From: Pseudomonas morbosilactucae
GTDB taxonomy: Bacteria; Pseudomonadota; Gammaproteobacteria; Pseudomonadales; Pseudomonadaceae
Assembly: GCF_023241715.1 (NCBI RefSeq)
Contig: NZ_JALQCW010000048.1
Coordinates: forward strand, 1-61,944
Length of the DNA: 61,944 nucleotides
Direction: 5' to 3'
Part shown: positions 53,566 to 61,944 of the stretch, one piece after another
Layout of the letters: each line of letters begins with the position of its first letter
How positions within the stretch are numbered: the first letter of the stretch is position 1
Program-made: the position numbers and the translations under genes
Notes under the pieces: model-generated
What the model saw: the letters and a program-made list of their open reading frames with translations, nothing else
Databases searched by the model: none
Told to the model about the DNA's origin: nothing

Positions 53566-53945
53566 TCAACCGGCCTTGCGCAGCGCTTCGATCAGTTCCT
53601 CTTTACGCATGGTCGAGCGCCCGGGATGTCCTTGTCCCGGGCCTCTTTCAGCAGGCTGCTTTTTTTCATGCTGGCCAGCGAGGCCACGCTATTGCGGGCA
53701 TGCCCCTGGCGTGTGGCCACAGCCCGACGCGCCGATTCCCGACGATCACTGGCCTTGGCGCTTTCAGCTTTGTGTTGGCCCGAGCCGCCGGCGCGCTCGC
53801 CGCCGCCCGACTGTTTGTTCACCGTGGCCCAGGCGCGGGCCTGGGCTTGCGCTTCAGGCAGGCCGCGCTCTTCGTAGCTGGCTTCGATTTGTGCGGCGCG
53901 GCGCCGTTGCGCGGCGGTGTATTTGCGTTTGCTGCCTCGAGTCAT
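53566..53945 (-). pseudogene. small basic protein with C-terminal Rho-N-like motif, frameshifted
   Basis: The frame from ATG 53945 gives a Lys/Arg/Ala/Ser-rich, low-complexity protein (EERGLPEAQAQARAWATVNK is the most conserved part) that in pseudomonads is often called a plasmid-stabilisation protein. Near 53617-53622 the frame shifts after KDIPG. The expected ending (RSTMRKEELIEALRKAG), a Rho-N/SAP-like helix pair, is present in the next frame and stops at 53566. One missing G on the plus strand (GCGCCC where GCGGCCC is expected) explains it. Restored length is 126 residues. The function is unknown, perhaps nucleic-acid binding. Confidence 0.75.
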
Positions 53946-53983
53946 GGGATCACTCCTCGGTTGTTCGACGGTGCCGGCTGCGG

Positions 53984-54310
53984 CTACTGGCTGCGGCCTT
54001 CGGAGCCGGAACCGCCGGTGGTGGTTTTCGATCCGCTACCGGATGGCGTCTTGTCCGGCTCGCTGGAATCCAGGGTGCCGACCCCGCCCTGGCGCCCGCT
54101 GTCATTGCCCTGCACCCGCGGGTCGGTGCCGGTGGCGGGTGGCAGGGAGCCTTCTTCCATGGGCGGCGGGTTGATGTTGATCTTCGGCATGCCCTGGGGG
54201 GCGGGGGAGGTGGGGCCTTCCACCGGGTCGGTGGGCCCGGTGGCGCCGGCGAAGGCCCCCGAGGACAGCAGCCCGGCCAGGGCCAGGGCAGTCAGTTGAA
54301 CCTTGATCAT
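53984..54310 (-). CDS. small secreted Pro/Gly/Ser-rich protein
   Basis: 108 residues. A clear signal peptide (about residues 1-21, ending AFA) is followed by a low-complexity Pro/Gly/Ser/Thr-rich chain without Cys or known domain. AAAGGAGGCGATACC before the ATG is a strong ribosome site, which supports real expression. Function unknown; probably periplasmic and disordered. Confidence 0.75.
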   Translation of the reverse strand: MIKVQLTALALAGLLSSGAFAGATGPTDPVEGPTSPAPQGMPKININPPPMEEGSLPPATGTDPRVQGNDSGRQGGVGTLDSSEPDKTPSGSGSKTTTGGSGSEGRSQ

Positions 54311-54396
54311 GGTATCGCCTCCTTTCGTTGCAGGGTCGCTACCTGATATTGGTCAGCCCTGAAGGGAGGTTGGTGCCCCAGGATCGACGAACGGTC

Positions 54397-55614
54397 TCAA
54401 GCGCGCTGGGGGATTTTTGCCTGTTGCCAACCGCGCCAGAACAAGCGCCCGAGGCTGATCGCCCAGTTCAGCAGGGCGATGACCAGAACGGTCAGCATCA
54501 GGGCCTGCATGCCGTATTGCACAATGATCTGGCCGGCCAGCAGGGGAAAGCCGAACACCCCGATAAAGTAGGCCAGGCTGAACAACAGCAGGGCCTGGGG
54601 CGTGCTGCCGGTCGGGGCTTCATTGGCCGCCTGGCCGTTGATCACCGAGTAGGTCAGGCCGTAGCCGACGCCCAGCACCATGGCGGCCAGCAGGTAGCTG
54701 AAGCGGCTGTCCACGGCGAACTGGAACAGCAGGATCGACACCACCATCAAACCGGACAACAGGCACGCGGCGCGGTAGGGGTCGCGCTTGACCACCATCC
54801 CGGCAATCAGCAGGCGGCTGGTGATCGCCGCACTGATAAAGCCGAGAAAGAACAGCGAGTAGTCCAGGCCGCGAGAGGCTGCGTAGCTGGTCTGGAAACT
54901 CGACAGCCCACCGAACACGCAGCCGCCCAGGCCCACCATCAGGATGGGAAACAGTGCTTTGGAGGACAGCACTTGGGTGCTGCTGGCCCAGCTGATTTTC
55001 GCTGCCGACGTACCCAGGTGATTGGTGGTGGTGCGCAGGCGCTCGCCGAGGAACCAGAAGATCACCATGCCCAGCAGGCTGGCCGCCGCAGCAATGAAAA
55101 ACGCGGCAGTCAGTGGATAGCCCAGGGCATTGGCCAGGCGCCCCAGCAGCGGGCCGCAACCAATGCCGGTCATCATGCTGCCGGACAGCAGGGCGAAGTG
55201 CCGGGCGCGCTGGGCCGGCTTCACCATCATCGCCACCAGGATCGGCCCCAGGGTGTAGAACAGGCCCCAGCCCAGCCCCAGGGTCAGACCGAAGAACAGC
55301 AGGCTGTGGCCGAATCCCGGGGTCAGGGCAAAGCCCAGGCTGGCCACCACCAGCAGCCCGCCGAACAAGGCAATGGCCCGTGCCGCGCCCAGCCGGTCAC
55401 ACAGGTGGCCCGAGCACAGCACCGCGACAAAGGTGCTGAGCATGGCGGCGGAAATCACGCTGCCGGCGTCGTGCTCATTGCCGCCACGGGAGCCAATCAG
55501 CAACGACAGCAGAAAGGTCGAGCCGTAAGACAGTGAGAGCAGGAAGCTGGCCAGACAGAACAGCCCGAACAGCGTTCCTGAAACCTTGGGTTGTGCAGTG
55601 CCTTGCATGGGCAT
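54397..55614 (-). CDS. MFS transporter
   Basis: 405 residues with 12 membrane helices. The MFS motif A-like loop after helix 2 (GHLCDRLGAARAIALFGG) is present. The family is an uncharacterised MFS branch and no substrate can be given. The start could also be the second in-frame ATG (55608). No linked regulator is evident. Confidence 0.88.
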   Translation of the reverse strand: MPMQGTAQPKVSGTLFGLFCLASFLLSLSYGSTFLLSLLIGSRGGNEHDAGSVISAAMLSTFVAVLCSGHLCDRLGAARAIALFGGLLVVASLGFALTPGFGHSLLFFGLTLGLGWGLFYTLGPILVAMMVKPAQRARHFALLSGSMMTGIGCGPLLGRLANALGYPLTAAFFIAAAASLLGMVIFWFLGERLRTTTNHLGTSAAKISWASSTQVLSSKALFPILMVGLGGCVFGGLSSFQTSYAASRGLDYSLFFLGFISAAITSRLLIAGMVVKRDPYRAACLLSGLMVVSILLFQFAVDSRFSYLLAAMVLGVGYGLTYSVINGQAANEAPTGSTPQALLLFSLAYFIGVFGFPLLAGQIIVQYGMQALMLTVLVIALLNWAISLGRLFWRGWQQAKIPQRA

Positions 55615-55731
55615 GAGTCCGCCTTGTCCTGATGGAGTTAGGGGCGGATTTCTACCATGGGCACGCGGGCGGTTTGTTGTGTTCCTGCTGGTCTCAGGAT
55701 TAGTCGCTGGCGGAGTAAGTGGAAGGCCGCC

Positions 55732-56382
55732 TCAGGCGCCGATCTCTTCCAGGAGTTCGTCCATGAAACGTTGCAGGCGCTGATGACGCACCTCCGCCAA
55801 CTGGCTGCCGGCGAGGGTCTGGAAACCCTGGGCCAGGTGCAGCAGCTTGGTGCTGAAGTGGTCCAGGGTGAAGCGGCTGTCGTCGTAATCCCGGGCCTGG
55901 GCGCGTGGGTCGCCAGGGTCATACAGGGCGTTGCCCATGCGCCCAGAGAGGTAGAAGGTGCGGGCCACACCCAGGGCGCCGAGTGCGTCGAGGCGGTCGG
56001 CGTCCTGGAGGATCCTGGCTTCCAGGGTGCGCGGCGTGATCCCGGCGGAGAAACTGTGGGCTTCGATGGCATGGGCGGCGGCGTCGATCTTCTCCGCCGG
56101 CCAGGCCCGTTCGGCGAGGATCTCGCTGGCCCTGTTCGCCGCCAAACGTGACGCCTGTGAGCGCAGCGGCGAGTTCTTTTCCACGGCCACGCAGTCATGC
56201 AACAGGGTGGCGGCCAGCAATACCTCAAGGTCGCCGCCTTCCTGGTGGGCGATGCGCCGGACGTTGTTCCACACCCGCTGCAGGTGCGACAGGTCATGGG
56301 CGCCGTCCGAACCCGGTTCCAGGGCGTGGGGCAGCAGCACACGGGCGAGGTCTGGCAGCGGGGCAAAGGCGTGGGCGGTCAT
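55732..56382 (-). CDS. HD-domain phosphohydrolase (YedJ-like)
   Basis: 216 residues from the ATG at 56382 (MTAHAFAPLPDL). The HD metal motifs are present: H in HDLSHLQRV, HD in LLHDCVAVEK and the later D in LQDADRLDALG. YedJ-like proteins are predicted nucleotide or phosphate-ester hydrolases. Upstream open frame to 57021 overlaps the GNAT gene and is not part of it. Confidence 0.87.
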   Translation of the reverse strand: MTAHAFAPLPDLARVLLPHALEPGSDGAHDLSHLQRVWNNVRRIAHQEGGDLEVLLAATLLHDCVAVEKNSPLRSQASRLAANRASEILAERAWPAEKIDAAAHAIEAHSFSAGITPRTLEARILQDADRLDALGALGVARTFYLSGRMGNALYDPGDPRAQARDYDDSRFTLDHFSTKLLHLAQGFQTLAGSQLAEVRHQRLQRFMDELLEEIGA

Positions 56383-56529
56383 CTGGGGGCCTGGGCAATC
56401 CGAACGGGGCGGACACTTTAGCCGCTGCACCGGGGTTTTGCGCAAGTTGCAAAAGGCCGGTAAATGCCCGTGCATGTGTTCGCCCTGTCGATCTAATATG
56501 GCCGCCTGATTCCGCCACGAGATGCACCG

Positions 56530-57009
56530 ATGTCTGTCCAGATCCGTCCCGCCGTGCCCAGTGATGCGCCGCAGATTCTTGCGTTCATCACCGAACTTGC
56601 CGATTACGAGCGCGCCCGTCACGAGGTGATCGCCGGGGTTGCCGATATCGAGCGCAGTCTGTTCAGCGAAGGCGCCACGGCCCACGGGCTGATGTGCCTG
56701 CGTGAAGGCGTACCGATCGGTTTTGCCGTGTTTTTCTTCAGCTACTCGACCTGGCTGGGCAGCAACTGCCTGTACCTGGAAGACCTCTACATCACCCCCG
56801 AGCAGCGCGGTGGCGGGGCAGGCAAGCAACTGTTGCGGCACCTGGCGAAGATCGCCTGCGACAACGGTTGCGGGCGCTTCGAATGGAGCGTGCTGGAGTG
56901 GAACGAGCCGGCGATCCAGTTCTACAAATCCCTGGGTGCCCAGCCCCAGGAAGAATGGGTGAAGTACCGCATGGACGGCGAAGTGCTGCGGGCCTTCGCC
57001 CAGGGTTGA
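56530..57009 (+). CDS. GNAT-family N-acetyltransferase
   Basis: 159 residues with the GNAT fold. EDLYITPEQRGGGAGKQLL (residues about 77-95) holds the acetyl-CoA pyrophosphate loop (RGGGAG), and the closing WNEPAIQFYKSLGA is typical of diamine/thialysine-type acetyltransferases (SSAT-like). The substrate is likely a small amine. Divergent from the HD gene. Confidence 0.92.
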   Translation: MSVQIRPAVPSDAPQILAFITELADYERARHEVIAGVADIERSLFSEGATAHGLMCLREGVPIGFAVFFFSYSTWLGSNCLYLEDLYITPEQRGGGAGKQLLRHLAKIACDNGCGRFEWSVLEWNEPAIQFYKSLGAQPQEEWVKYRMDGEVLRAFAQG

Positions 57010-57045
57010 TTTCTGGCCCACCCTGGCCGTTGGCGGGGCAACCCG

Positions 57046-58353
57046 CTAGCGGTTGACCAGCCTAGCCGGCAAGGCGATCACCAGCAAACTGCTGAGGATC
57101 AGGCAGCCGGCAAAGAACCACAGGGCCCCGGCGCTGCTGCCGGTGACGTCAATGGCCACGCCCATCAGCGAGTTGCTCACCAACCCGGCGATGTTCGCCA
57201 GCGAGCAGGCCAGGGCAAACCCGGCGGCCGCAGCGGTGCCCTTGAGAAAGGTCGCCGGCAGGCTGAAGAACACCGGCACCGCGCCGATGATGGCCGCGGA
57301 GGCAATGGCGAACAGCAGCACGGTGGCCACCAGGTTGTGGCTGTAGAACGGCGCACTAGCCATGGCCGCCGCCCCCACTAGAAACGGCACGATGATGTGC
57401 CAGCGGCGCTCGCGGTGTTTGTCCGAGCTGGCGCCAATCAGCAGCATACCCAGCAACGCGGCGACACTCGGCAGCGCGGTCAGCAGGCCGATGTGCAAGG
57501 TGTCGACGACCCCGGCGTTGCGGATAAAGGTCGGCATCCAGAAGCCCATGGCGTAGGCGCTGAGCAGAATCGAAAAGTCGATGCCGCCAAGCATCCACAC
57601 CTTGATGTTGAGCAGGCCGTCCCGCAAGCGTTGCTGGCGCTCGCCAGTGTCGGCATCGTCGGCGCGCAACTGCTGGTCCAGCAGGGCTTTTTCGTCGGCG
57701 TCGAGCCACTGGGCGTCCTGGAAACGGTTGGGCAGCGCCCAGAACGTCAGTAGCCCCAACAGCACGCTGGGCACCGCTTCGATCAGGAACAGCCATTGCC
57801 AGCCGCGCAGGCCAGCGGCGTTATCGAAGTGGCCCATGATCCAGCCCGACAGTGGGCCGCCGATCACGCTGGAGAGCGGCAGGCCGATCATGAACAGGGC
57901 GATGACGCGGCCCCGGCGGTAGGTGGGGAACCAAGTGGTCAGGTAATACAGCACCCCCGGCAAAAAGCCGGCTTCCGCCACCCCGAGGAGAAACCGCAGC
58001 AGGTAGAACTGGGTGGTGGATGTCACCAGCAGGGTGCAGGCCGAGATCAGGCCCCAGGTGATCATGATGCGGGCGATCCAGACCCTCGCCCCGACGCGCT
58101 GCAGGATCAGGTTGCTCGGCACTTCAAAGAGGATGTAGCCCACAAAAAACAACCCCGCGCCCAGGCCGAAAGCCGTCTCGCTGAAGTGCAGCTGGTCGGT
58201 CATCTGCAACTTGGCGAAGCCGATGTTGATCCGGTCGAGGTAGGCCGCCAGGTAGCACAGGCACAGAAACGGAATCAGCCGCCAGGTGATCTTGCGATAG
58301 AGCGCCTGGGTCGGGTCGGCGTGCAGGGCGGCGATACCAGGCGAGTTGCTCAA
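57046..58353 (-). CDS. MFS transporter, anion:cation symporter (ACS) family
   Basis: 435 residues, 12 helices. YLDRINIGFAKLQM near residue 38 is the ACS signature (tartrate/phthalate/galactonate group) and GWLISG-like loops follow. ACS members import organic acids such as aldonates. Being near dgoKAD, galactonate is one possible substrate, but it is transcribed away from them and the hypothetical protein gene lies between. Confidence 0.9.
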   Translation of the reverse strand: MSNSPGIAALHADPTQALYRKITWRLIPFLCLCYLAAYLDRINIGFAKLQMTDQLHFSETAFGLGAGLFFVGYILFEVPSNLILQRVGARVWIARIMITWGLISACTLLVTSTTQFYLLRFLLGVAEAGFLPGVLYYLTTWFPTYRRGRVIALFMIGLPLSSVIGGPLSGWIMGHFDNAAGLRGWQWLFLIEAVPSVLLGLLTFWALPNRFQDAQWLDADEKALLDQQLRADDADTGERQQRLRDGLLNIKVWMLGGIDFSILLSAYAMGFWMPTFIRNAGVVDTLHIGLLTALPSVAALLGMLLIGASSDKHRERRWHIIVPFLVGAAAMASAPFYSHNLVATVLLFAIASAAIIGAVPVFFSLPATFLKGTAAAAGFALACSLANIAGLVSNSLMGVAIDVTGSSAGALWFFAGCLILSSLLVIALPARLVNR

Positions 58354-58444
58354 CGGTCTGGATCCTTACGGAGGGGGCTTTGGGCGGCGGAATATAGCAT
58401 GGGGCGGGGTGGCGGCTGGGTCGATCAGCCGCCTCGCGGGTGCG

Positions 58445-58888
58445 TCATTCGGTGCGCTCCCAGTCGCCGCCGATCAAGTCTTCCAGGGTTTGCGCCACCG
58501 AGGTTTTAAAGGCGCCAGCCTGGCCGGCGTCGTAGGCGGTTTTCCACACCTGGTAACCCTCGTTGAAGTCGGGAATTTCCTTGGCCGTGCCCACTTGCCG
58601 GGTGACGCTGTGTTCTACGGCACTGGCGCGAAAGGGCAGGTGTGGCAGGTCGGTGAACGGCTGACCATCGACCGGGTTGAGCATCCGGATGCCATCGACC
58701 CGGATGTGCACCACTTCGCCCAGGTCCGGGTACTGCTCGACTTTCAGAATGGTCAGGGTCGAGGCGTTTTCCCCGGGGCGGTTTTCATAGGCCCAGATGT
58801 CGCCCACCTTCAGGGGTTGGCCGCCTTGGGCGGCGCAGGTGGTGAGCAGCACGCCGGAACCCAGCAGGCGCTTGATCAGTGATTTCAT
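58445..58888 (-). CDS. exported hypothetical protein
   Basis: 147 residues. A short signal peptide (about residues 1-22, LLGSGVLLTTCAA) is followed by a soluble domain without known family motif; a Cys at residue 18 does not form a clear lipobox. The start ATG follows GGAAGAACC. Function unknown. Confidence 0.65.
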   Translation of the reverse strand: MKSLIKRLLGSGVLLTTCAAQGGQPLKVGDIWAYENRPGENASTLTILKVEQYPDLGEVVHIRVDGIRMLNPVDGQPFTDLPHLPFRASAVEHSVTRQVGTAKEIPDFNEGYQVWKTAYDAGQAGAFKTSVAQTLEDLIGGDWERTE

Positions 58889-58967
58889 GGTTCTTCCTTG
58901 AAGGGCAGATAGATTAGGCCGGCATTTTAATCGGCTGGCACGGGTGATGTGTTGTTCTATTTATTCC

Positions 58968-59023
58968 CTATATGTGGGATGTAAATTTATATATTGAGAT
59001 TTTTATTGCGTCAGGTTTATAGT
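58968..59023 (+). promoter_or_regulatory. dgoKAD promoter/operator, copy B of the shared module
   Basis: TTGAGA (58994-58999) and TATAGT (59018-59023) are 18 bases apart. Upstream GGGATGTAAATTTATATATTGAGAT-like sequence (58976-59000) matches copy A before the SDR gene in 24 of 25 bases. The right arm ATATATTG (58989-58996) is intact; the left arm CTATATGT (58968-58975) has diverged at two positions from CAATATAT. Similar sequence goes on through ACGCACTCAC to the dgoK start. Confidence 0.8.
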
Positions 59024-59077
59024 CGCCGCCATCAGCTCTTACGCACTCACTGCTAAAAACAACTCACAGGTGAAGCG

Positions 59078-60073
59078 ATGCAGGCGCAACTGATTGCCCT
59101 CGATTGGGGGACGACCTCCCTTCGTGCATACAAACTCGGGGCCGCAGGCGCGGTGCTGGAACAGCGCACGCTGACCTTCGGCATCATGCAACTGCCCAAG
59201 GCTTCGCGGATGCTTCTCGGCCAGGAATGCGCTGACGGTTTCGAGCTGGCCTTCGATGAGGCCTGTGGCGATTGGCTGGATGCCCAGCCCGACTTGCCGG
59301 TGATTGCCTGCGGCATGGTGGGCAGCGCCCAGGGCTGGCGCGAGGCGAGTTACTGCGCGACGCCGGCGGATGTGGCCGAGCTGGGCCAGGCCCTGGTCAC
59401 GGTCCGCAGCCTGTGCGGCGTCGACCTGCACATCGTGCCGGGGGTGATCCAGCGTTCGCGCTTGCCTAATGTGATGCGCGGTGAAGAAACCCAAGTGCTC
59501 GGCGCCCTGCAGAGCCTGCCCGCCGCCGCGCTGGACAACCTGTTGATCGGCCTGCCCGGCAGCCACTCGAAATGGGTGGAAGTGGACGAAGGCTGCATCG
59601 TGCATTTCGATACCTTCATGACCGGCGAGTTGTTTGCCGTGCTCAGTGAACACAGCATCCTCGGGCGTACCCAGCACGTCGGCGGCCTGTTCGACGGTGA
59701 TGCCTTTGATCGCGGGGTGCAGGTGGCGCTGTCGGCCGAGGGTGAAATCGGCCCGCTGTCGACCATGTTCAGCGCCCGCAGCCTCGGCCTCACCGGCCAG
59801 CTCAGTGCGGGCGCGCAGGGTGATTACCTGTCCGGGCTGTTGATCGGCCACGAGCTCTCGGCCCTGGCCGCCGTGCAGCGCCGCCGGCGCAACAGCGTGC
59901 ACCTGCCGTCCATCCTGCTGATCGGCAACTCTCAACTTTGTGCCCGCTACAGCCGGGCCCTTCCAGCCTGCGGTTTTGCCCAGGTGACCCTGGCCGAGCA
60001 GGCCACCGAGCGCGGGTTGTGGCAACTGGCCGAAGCGGCCGGGCTGCTCGACCCGGTGCGCGCCCATTCCTGA
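59078..60073 (+). CDS. dgoK: 2-dehydro-3-deoxygalactonokinase DgoK
   Basis: 331 residues. ALDWGTTSLRAY at the N-terminus is the phosphate-binding motif of the ASKHA kinases, and GLPGSHSKWVEV (near 165) and TGELFAVLSEHS are DgoK traits. It phosphorylates 2-keto-3-deoxygalactonate with ATP. CAGGTGAAGCG before the ATG serves as ribosome site. First gene of dgoK-dgoA-dgoD; dgoA follows after 12 bases. Confidence 0.93.
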   Translation: MQAQLIALDWGTTSLRAYKLGAAGAVLEQRTLTFGIMQLPKASRMLLGQECADGFELAFDEACGDWLDAQPDLPVIACGMVGSAQGWREASYCATPADVAELGQALVTVRSLCGVDLHIVPGVIQRSRLPNVMRGEETQVLGALQSLPAAALDNLLIGLPGSHSKWVEVDEGCIVHFDTFMTGELFAVLSEHSILGRTQHVGGLFDGDAFDRGVQVALSAEGEIGPLSTMFSARSLGLTGQLSAGAQGDYLSGLLIGHELSALAAVQRRRRNSVHLPSILLIGNSQLCARYSRALPACGFAQVTLAEQATERGLWQLAEAAGLLDPVRAHS

Positions 60074-60085
60074 ACGAGGTTCGAC

Positions 60086-60706
60086 ATGCTCAAGCAAGCA
60101 CTGGCACACAACGGCCTGGTGGCGATTCTTCGGGGGCTGCATCCGTCACAGGCCGAGGCCATCGGCGCGGTGTTGTACCGCGCGGGCTTTCGGGTCATCG
60201 AGGTGCCGCTCAATTCCCCGGAACCCTATGACAGCATCCGCATCCTGCGCAGTAGCCTGCCTGCCGATTGCCTGATCGGGGCCGGTACAGTGCTGACCCC
60301 GGAGCAGGTGCATCAGGTCAAGGCCGCGGGTGGGCAGGTGATCGTGATGCCCCACAGCGACCCCTTGGTGCTGCGGGCAGCCAAGGCGGCGGGGCTGTTT
60401 TTGTCCCCCGGCGTGGCCACCCCCACCGAGGCTTTCGCCGCGCTGGCCGAAGGCGCCGATGTGTTGAAGATGTTCCCCGCCGAGCAAATGGGCCCGGCGG
60501 TGGTCAAGGCCTGGCTTGCGGTGTTGCCGGCGGGCACGGTGTTGCTGCCGGTGGGCGGCATTACCCCGGACAACATGGCAGTGTTCGTCGAAGCCGGGGT
60601 CAAAGGCTTTGGCTTGGGCTCGGGGCTGTTCAAGCCGGGGCTGAGTGTGGAACAAGTGGCGCTGCGCGCCGAGGCCTATGTTGCGGCCTGGAAAACATTG
60701 GCCTGA
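60086..60706 (+). CDS. dgoA: 2-dehydro-3-deoxy-6-phosphogalactonate aldolase DgoA
   Basis: 206 residues, class I aldolase TIM barrel. VAILRGLHPSQAEAIG, IGAGTVLTPEQV and the Schiff-base Lys in LKMFPAEQMGP (near 133) are typical. It splits KDPGal to pyruvate and glyceraldehyde 3-phosphate. In E. coli it is fused or adjacent to DgoD; here it is a separate gene. Confidence 0.95.
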   Translation: MLKQALAHNGLVAILRGLHPSQAEAIGAVLYRAGFRVIEVPLNSPEPYDSIRILRSSLPADCLIGAGTVLTPEQVHQVKAAGGQVIVMPHSDPLVLRAAKAAGLFLSPGVATPTEAFAALAEGADVLKMFPAEQMGPAVVKAWLAVLPAGTVLLPVGGITPDNMAVFVEAGVKGFGLGSGLFKPGLSVEQVALRAEAYVAAWKTLA

Positions 60707-60753
60707 GACGTCCTGGCGCTTGCGGGCGCTGCATCCAATAAGAGAGACCAACG

Positions 60754-61902
60754 ATGAAAATCACCAAACTGACCACCTTTATCGTGCCGCCGCGCTGGTG
60801 TTTCCTCAAAGTCGAAACCGACCAGGGCGTGACCGGTTGGGGCGAACCGGTGGTGGAAGGGCGGGCGCACACCGTGGCGGCGGCGGTCGAGGAACTGAGC
60901 GACTACCTGATCGGCAAGGACCCGCGCAACATCGAAGACATCTGGACCGTGCTCTATCGCGGCGGCTTCTACCGGGGCGGCGCGGTGCACATGAGTGCCC
61001 TGGCCGGCATCGACCAGGCGCTGTGGGACATCAAGGGCAAGGCCTTGGGCGTGTCGGTCAGTGATCTGTTGGGGGGGCAGGTGCGGGACAAGATCCGCGT
61101 GTATTCGTGGATCGGCGGTGATCGCCCGGCGGATACTGCGCGGGCCGCCAAAGAGGCGGTGGCGCGTGGGTTTACCGCGGTGAAAATGAATGGCACCGAA
61201 GAGCTGCAATTTCTCGACACCTTCGACAAGGTCGACCTGGCCCTGGCCAACGTCGCGGCAGTACGCGATGCGGTGGGGCCGAACGTGGGGATTGGCGTGG
61301 ACTTCCATGGCCGGGTGCACAAGCCCATGGCCAAGGTGCTGATGAAGGAGCTCGACCCCTACAAACTGATGTTTATCGAGGAGCCGGTGCTCAGTGAAAA
61401 CTACGAAGCGCTCAAAGAGCTGGCGCCGTTGACCAGCACGCCGATTGCCTTGGGGGAGCGGCTGTTCTCGCGCTGGGATTTCAAACGGGTGCTCAGTGAG
61501 GGGTACGTGGACATCATCCAGCCGGATGCGTCCCACGCGGGTGGCATCACCGAAACCCGCAAGATCGCCAATATGGCCGAAGCCTATGACGTGGCTCTGG
61601 CCCTGCATTGCCCCCTGGGGCCTATCGCTCTGGCGGCCTGCCTGCAACTGGATGCGGTGTGCTACAACGCCTTTATCCAGGAGCAGAGCCTGGGCATCCA
61701 CTACAACGAGAGCAACGACCTGCTGGATTACGTCAAGGATCCGCGGGTGTTTGATTACGACAAAGGCTACGTGAAGATCCCCAATGGCCCGGGCCTGGGG
61801 ATCGAGATCAACGAGGAATACGTCATCGAACGCGCCGCCATCGGTCATCGCTGGCGCAACCCGATCTGGCGCCATGCCGACGGCAGTTTCGCCGAATGGT
61901 AA
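60754..61902 (+). CDS. dgoD: D-galactonate dehydratase DgoD
   Basis: 382 residues, as in E. coli. Enolase superfamily (mandelate-racemase subgroup): metal ligands Asp in GVDFHGRVHK, Glu in FIEEPVL and Glu in ALGERLF, and the catalytic His in ALHCPLGPIA. Converts D-galactonate to 2-keto-3-deoxygalactonate. AAGAGAG precedes the ATG. The remaining 42 bases of the window hold nothing identifiable. Confidence 0.96.
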   Translation: MKITKLTTFIVPPRWCFLKVETDQGVTGWGEPVVEGRAHTVAAAVEELSDYLIGKDPRNIEDIWTVLYRGGFYRGGAVHMSALAGIDQALWDIKGKALGVSVSDLLGGQVRDKIRVYSWIGGDRPADTARAAKEAVARGFTAVKMNGTEELQFLDTFDKVDLALANVAAVRDAVGPNVGIGVDFHGRVHKPMAKVLMKELDPYKLMFIEEPVLSENYEALKELAPLTSTPIALGERLFSRWDFKRVLSEGYVDIIQPDASHAGGITETRKIANMAEAYDVALALHCPLGPIALAACLQLDAVCYNAFIQEQSLGIHYNESNDLLDYVKDPRVFDYDKGYVKIPNGPGLGIEINEEYVIERAAIGHRWRNPIWRHADGSFAEW

Positions 61903-61944
61903 CCCCCTCGCCGGCGACAGAGCCTTGAGGCTTGCGGCGCTGCT

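Overview
The window reads as the chromosome of a fluorescent pseudomonad (Pseudomonas fluorescens group). Codon use is GC-rich throughout. The backbone from comEC to tatD (comEC, tolQ/exbD-like pair, lpxK, trm112, kdsB, low-molecular-weight phosphatase, murB | rne | rluC, HAD phosphatase, sppA | maf | yceD, rpmF, plsX, fabD, fabG, acpP, fabF, pabC, mltG, tmk, holB, tatD) matches the order known from P. aeruginosa (PA2984 down to PA2959). Nothing looks like a prophage, an insertion sequence or a CRISPR array.

Layout. 1-430: a tRNA-Glu/tRNA-Gly pair with a strong stable-RNA promoter and a terminator. 432-5838: a LysE-type exporter and an AlaX-type tRNA-editing protein on the minus strand, a LysR regulator, a small conserved protein and fadE, which is broken by one missing base. 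6056-9222: transglutaminase-like protein, glutathione transferase and a two-gene ABC exporter. 9280-16792: envelope and nucleotide-sugar genes (comEC to murB). 17039-21390: a Tat-exported molybdenum hydroxylase with its cofactor helpers; its xdhC is frameshifted. 21484-24702: rne with a leader of about 650 nt. 25418-38619: rluC through the fatty-acid synthesis cluster to tatD. 38620-42509: a probable RgsA-type small RNA, a TetR regulator, moaA, a DUF4823 lipoprotein and a DUF1285 protein. 42637-49124: sugar uptake and oxidation (GntR/FCD regulator, SMP-30 lactonase, SDR dehydrogenase, araFGH). 49283-53516: a compact operon of a GntR/UTRA regulator, an ADP-ribosylglycohydrolase-fold enzyme, an NCS1 permease and a PfkB kinase. 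53566-58888: small exported or basic proteins, two MFS transporters, an HD hydrolase and a GNAT acetyltransferase. 59078-61902: dgoK-dgoA-dgoD.

How the genes work together. The araFGH importer, SDR aldose dehydrogenase and SMP-30 lactonase would take an aldose (galactose or arabinose) to the aldonate. DgoD, DgoK and DgoA then take galactonate to pyruvate and glyceraldehyde 3-phosphate (De Ley-Doudoroff route). The two halves lie about 14 kb apart but carry nearly the same promoter/operator module (44282-44337 and 58968-59023), so they are probably co-regulated. The molybdenum hydroxylase, XdhC and MobA-like genes form one operon; a MoaA encoded elsewhere in the window could feed it cofactor.

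Quality note. Four genes (fadE, xdhC, the FCD-type gntR and a small Rho-N-like gene) each carry a single missing base in a G/C run. Restoring one base restores each full-length protein. Three of the four look like GCGG read as GCG on the plus strand, which points to systematic sequencing or assembly error more than to real decay. The best candidate for an undescribed system is the regulator/ADP-ribosylglycohydrolase/NCS1/PfkB operon, which looks like a nucleoside-like salvage pathway of unknown substrate.
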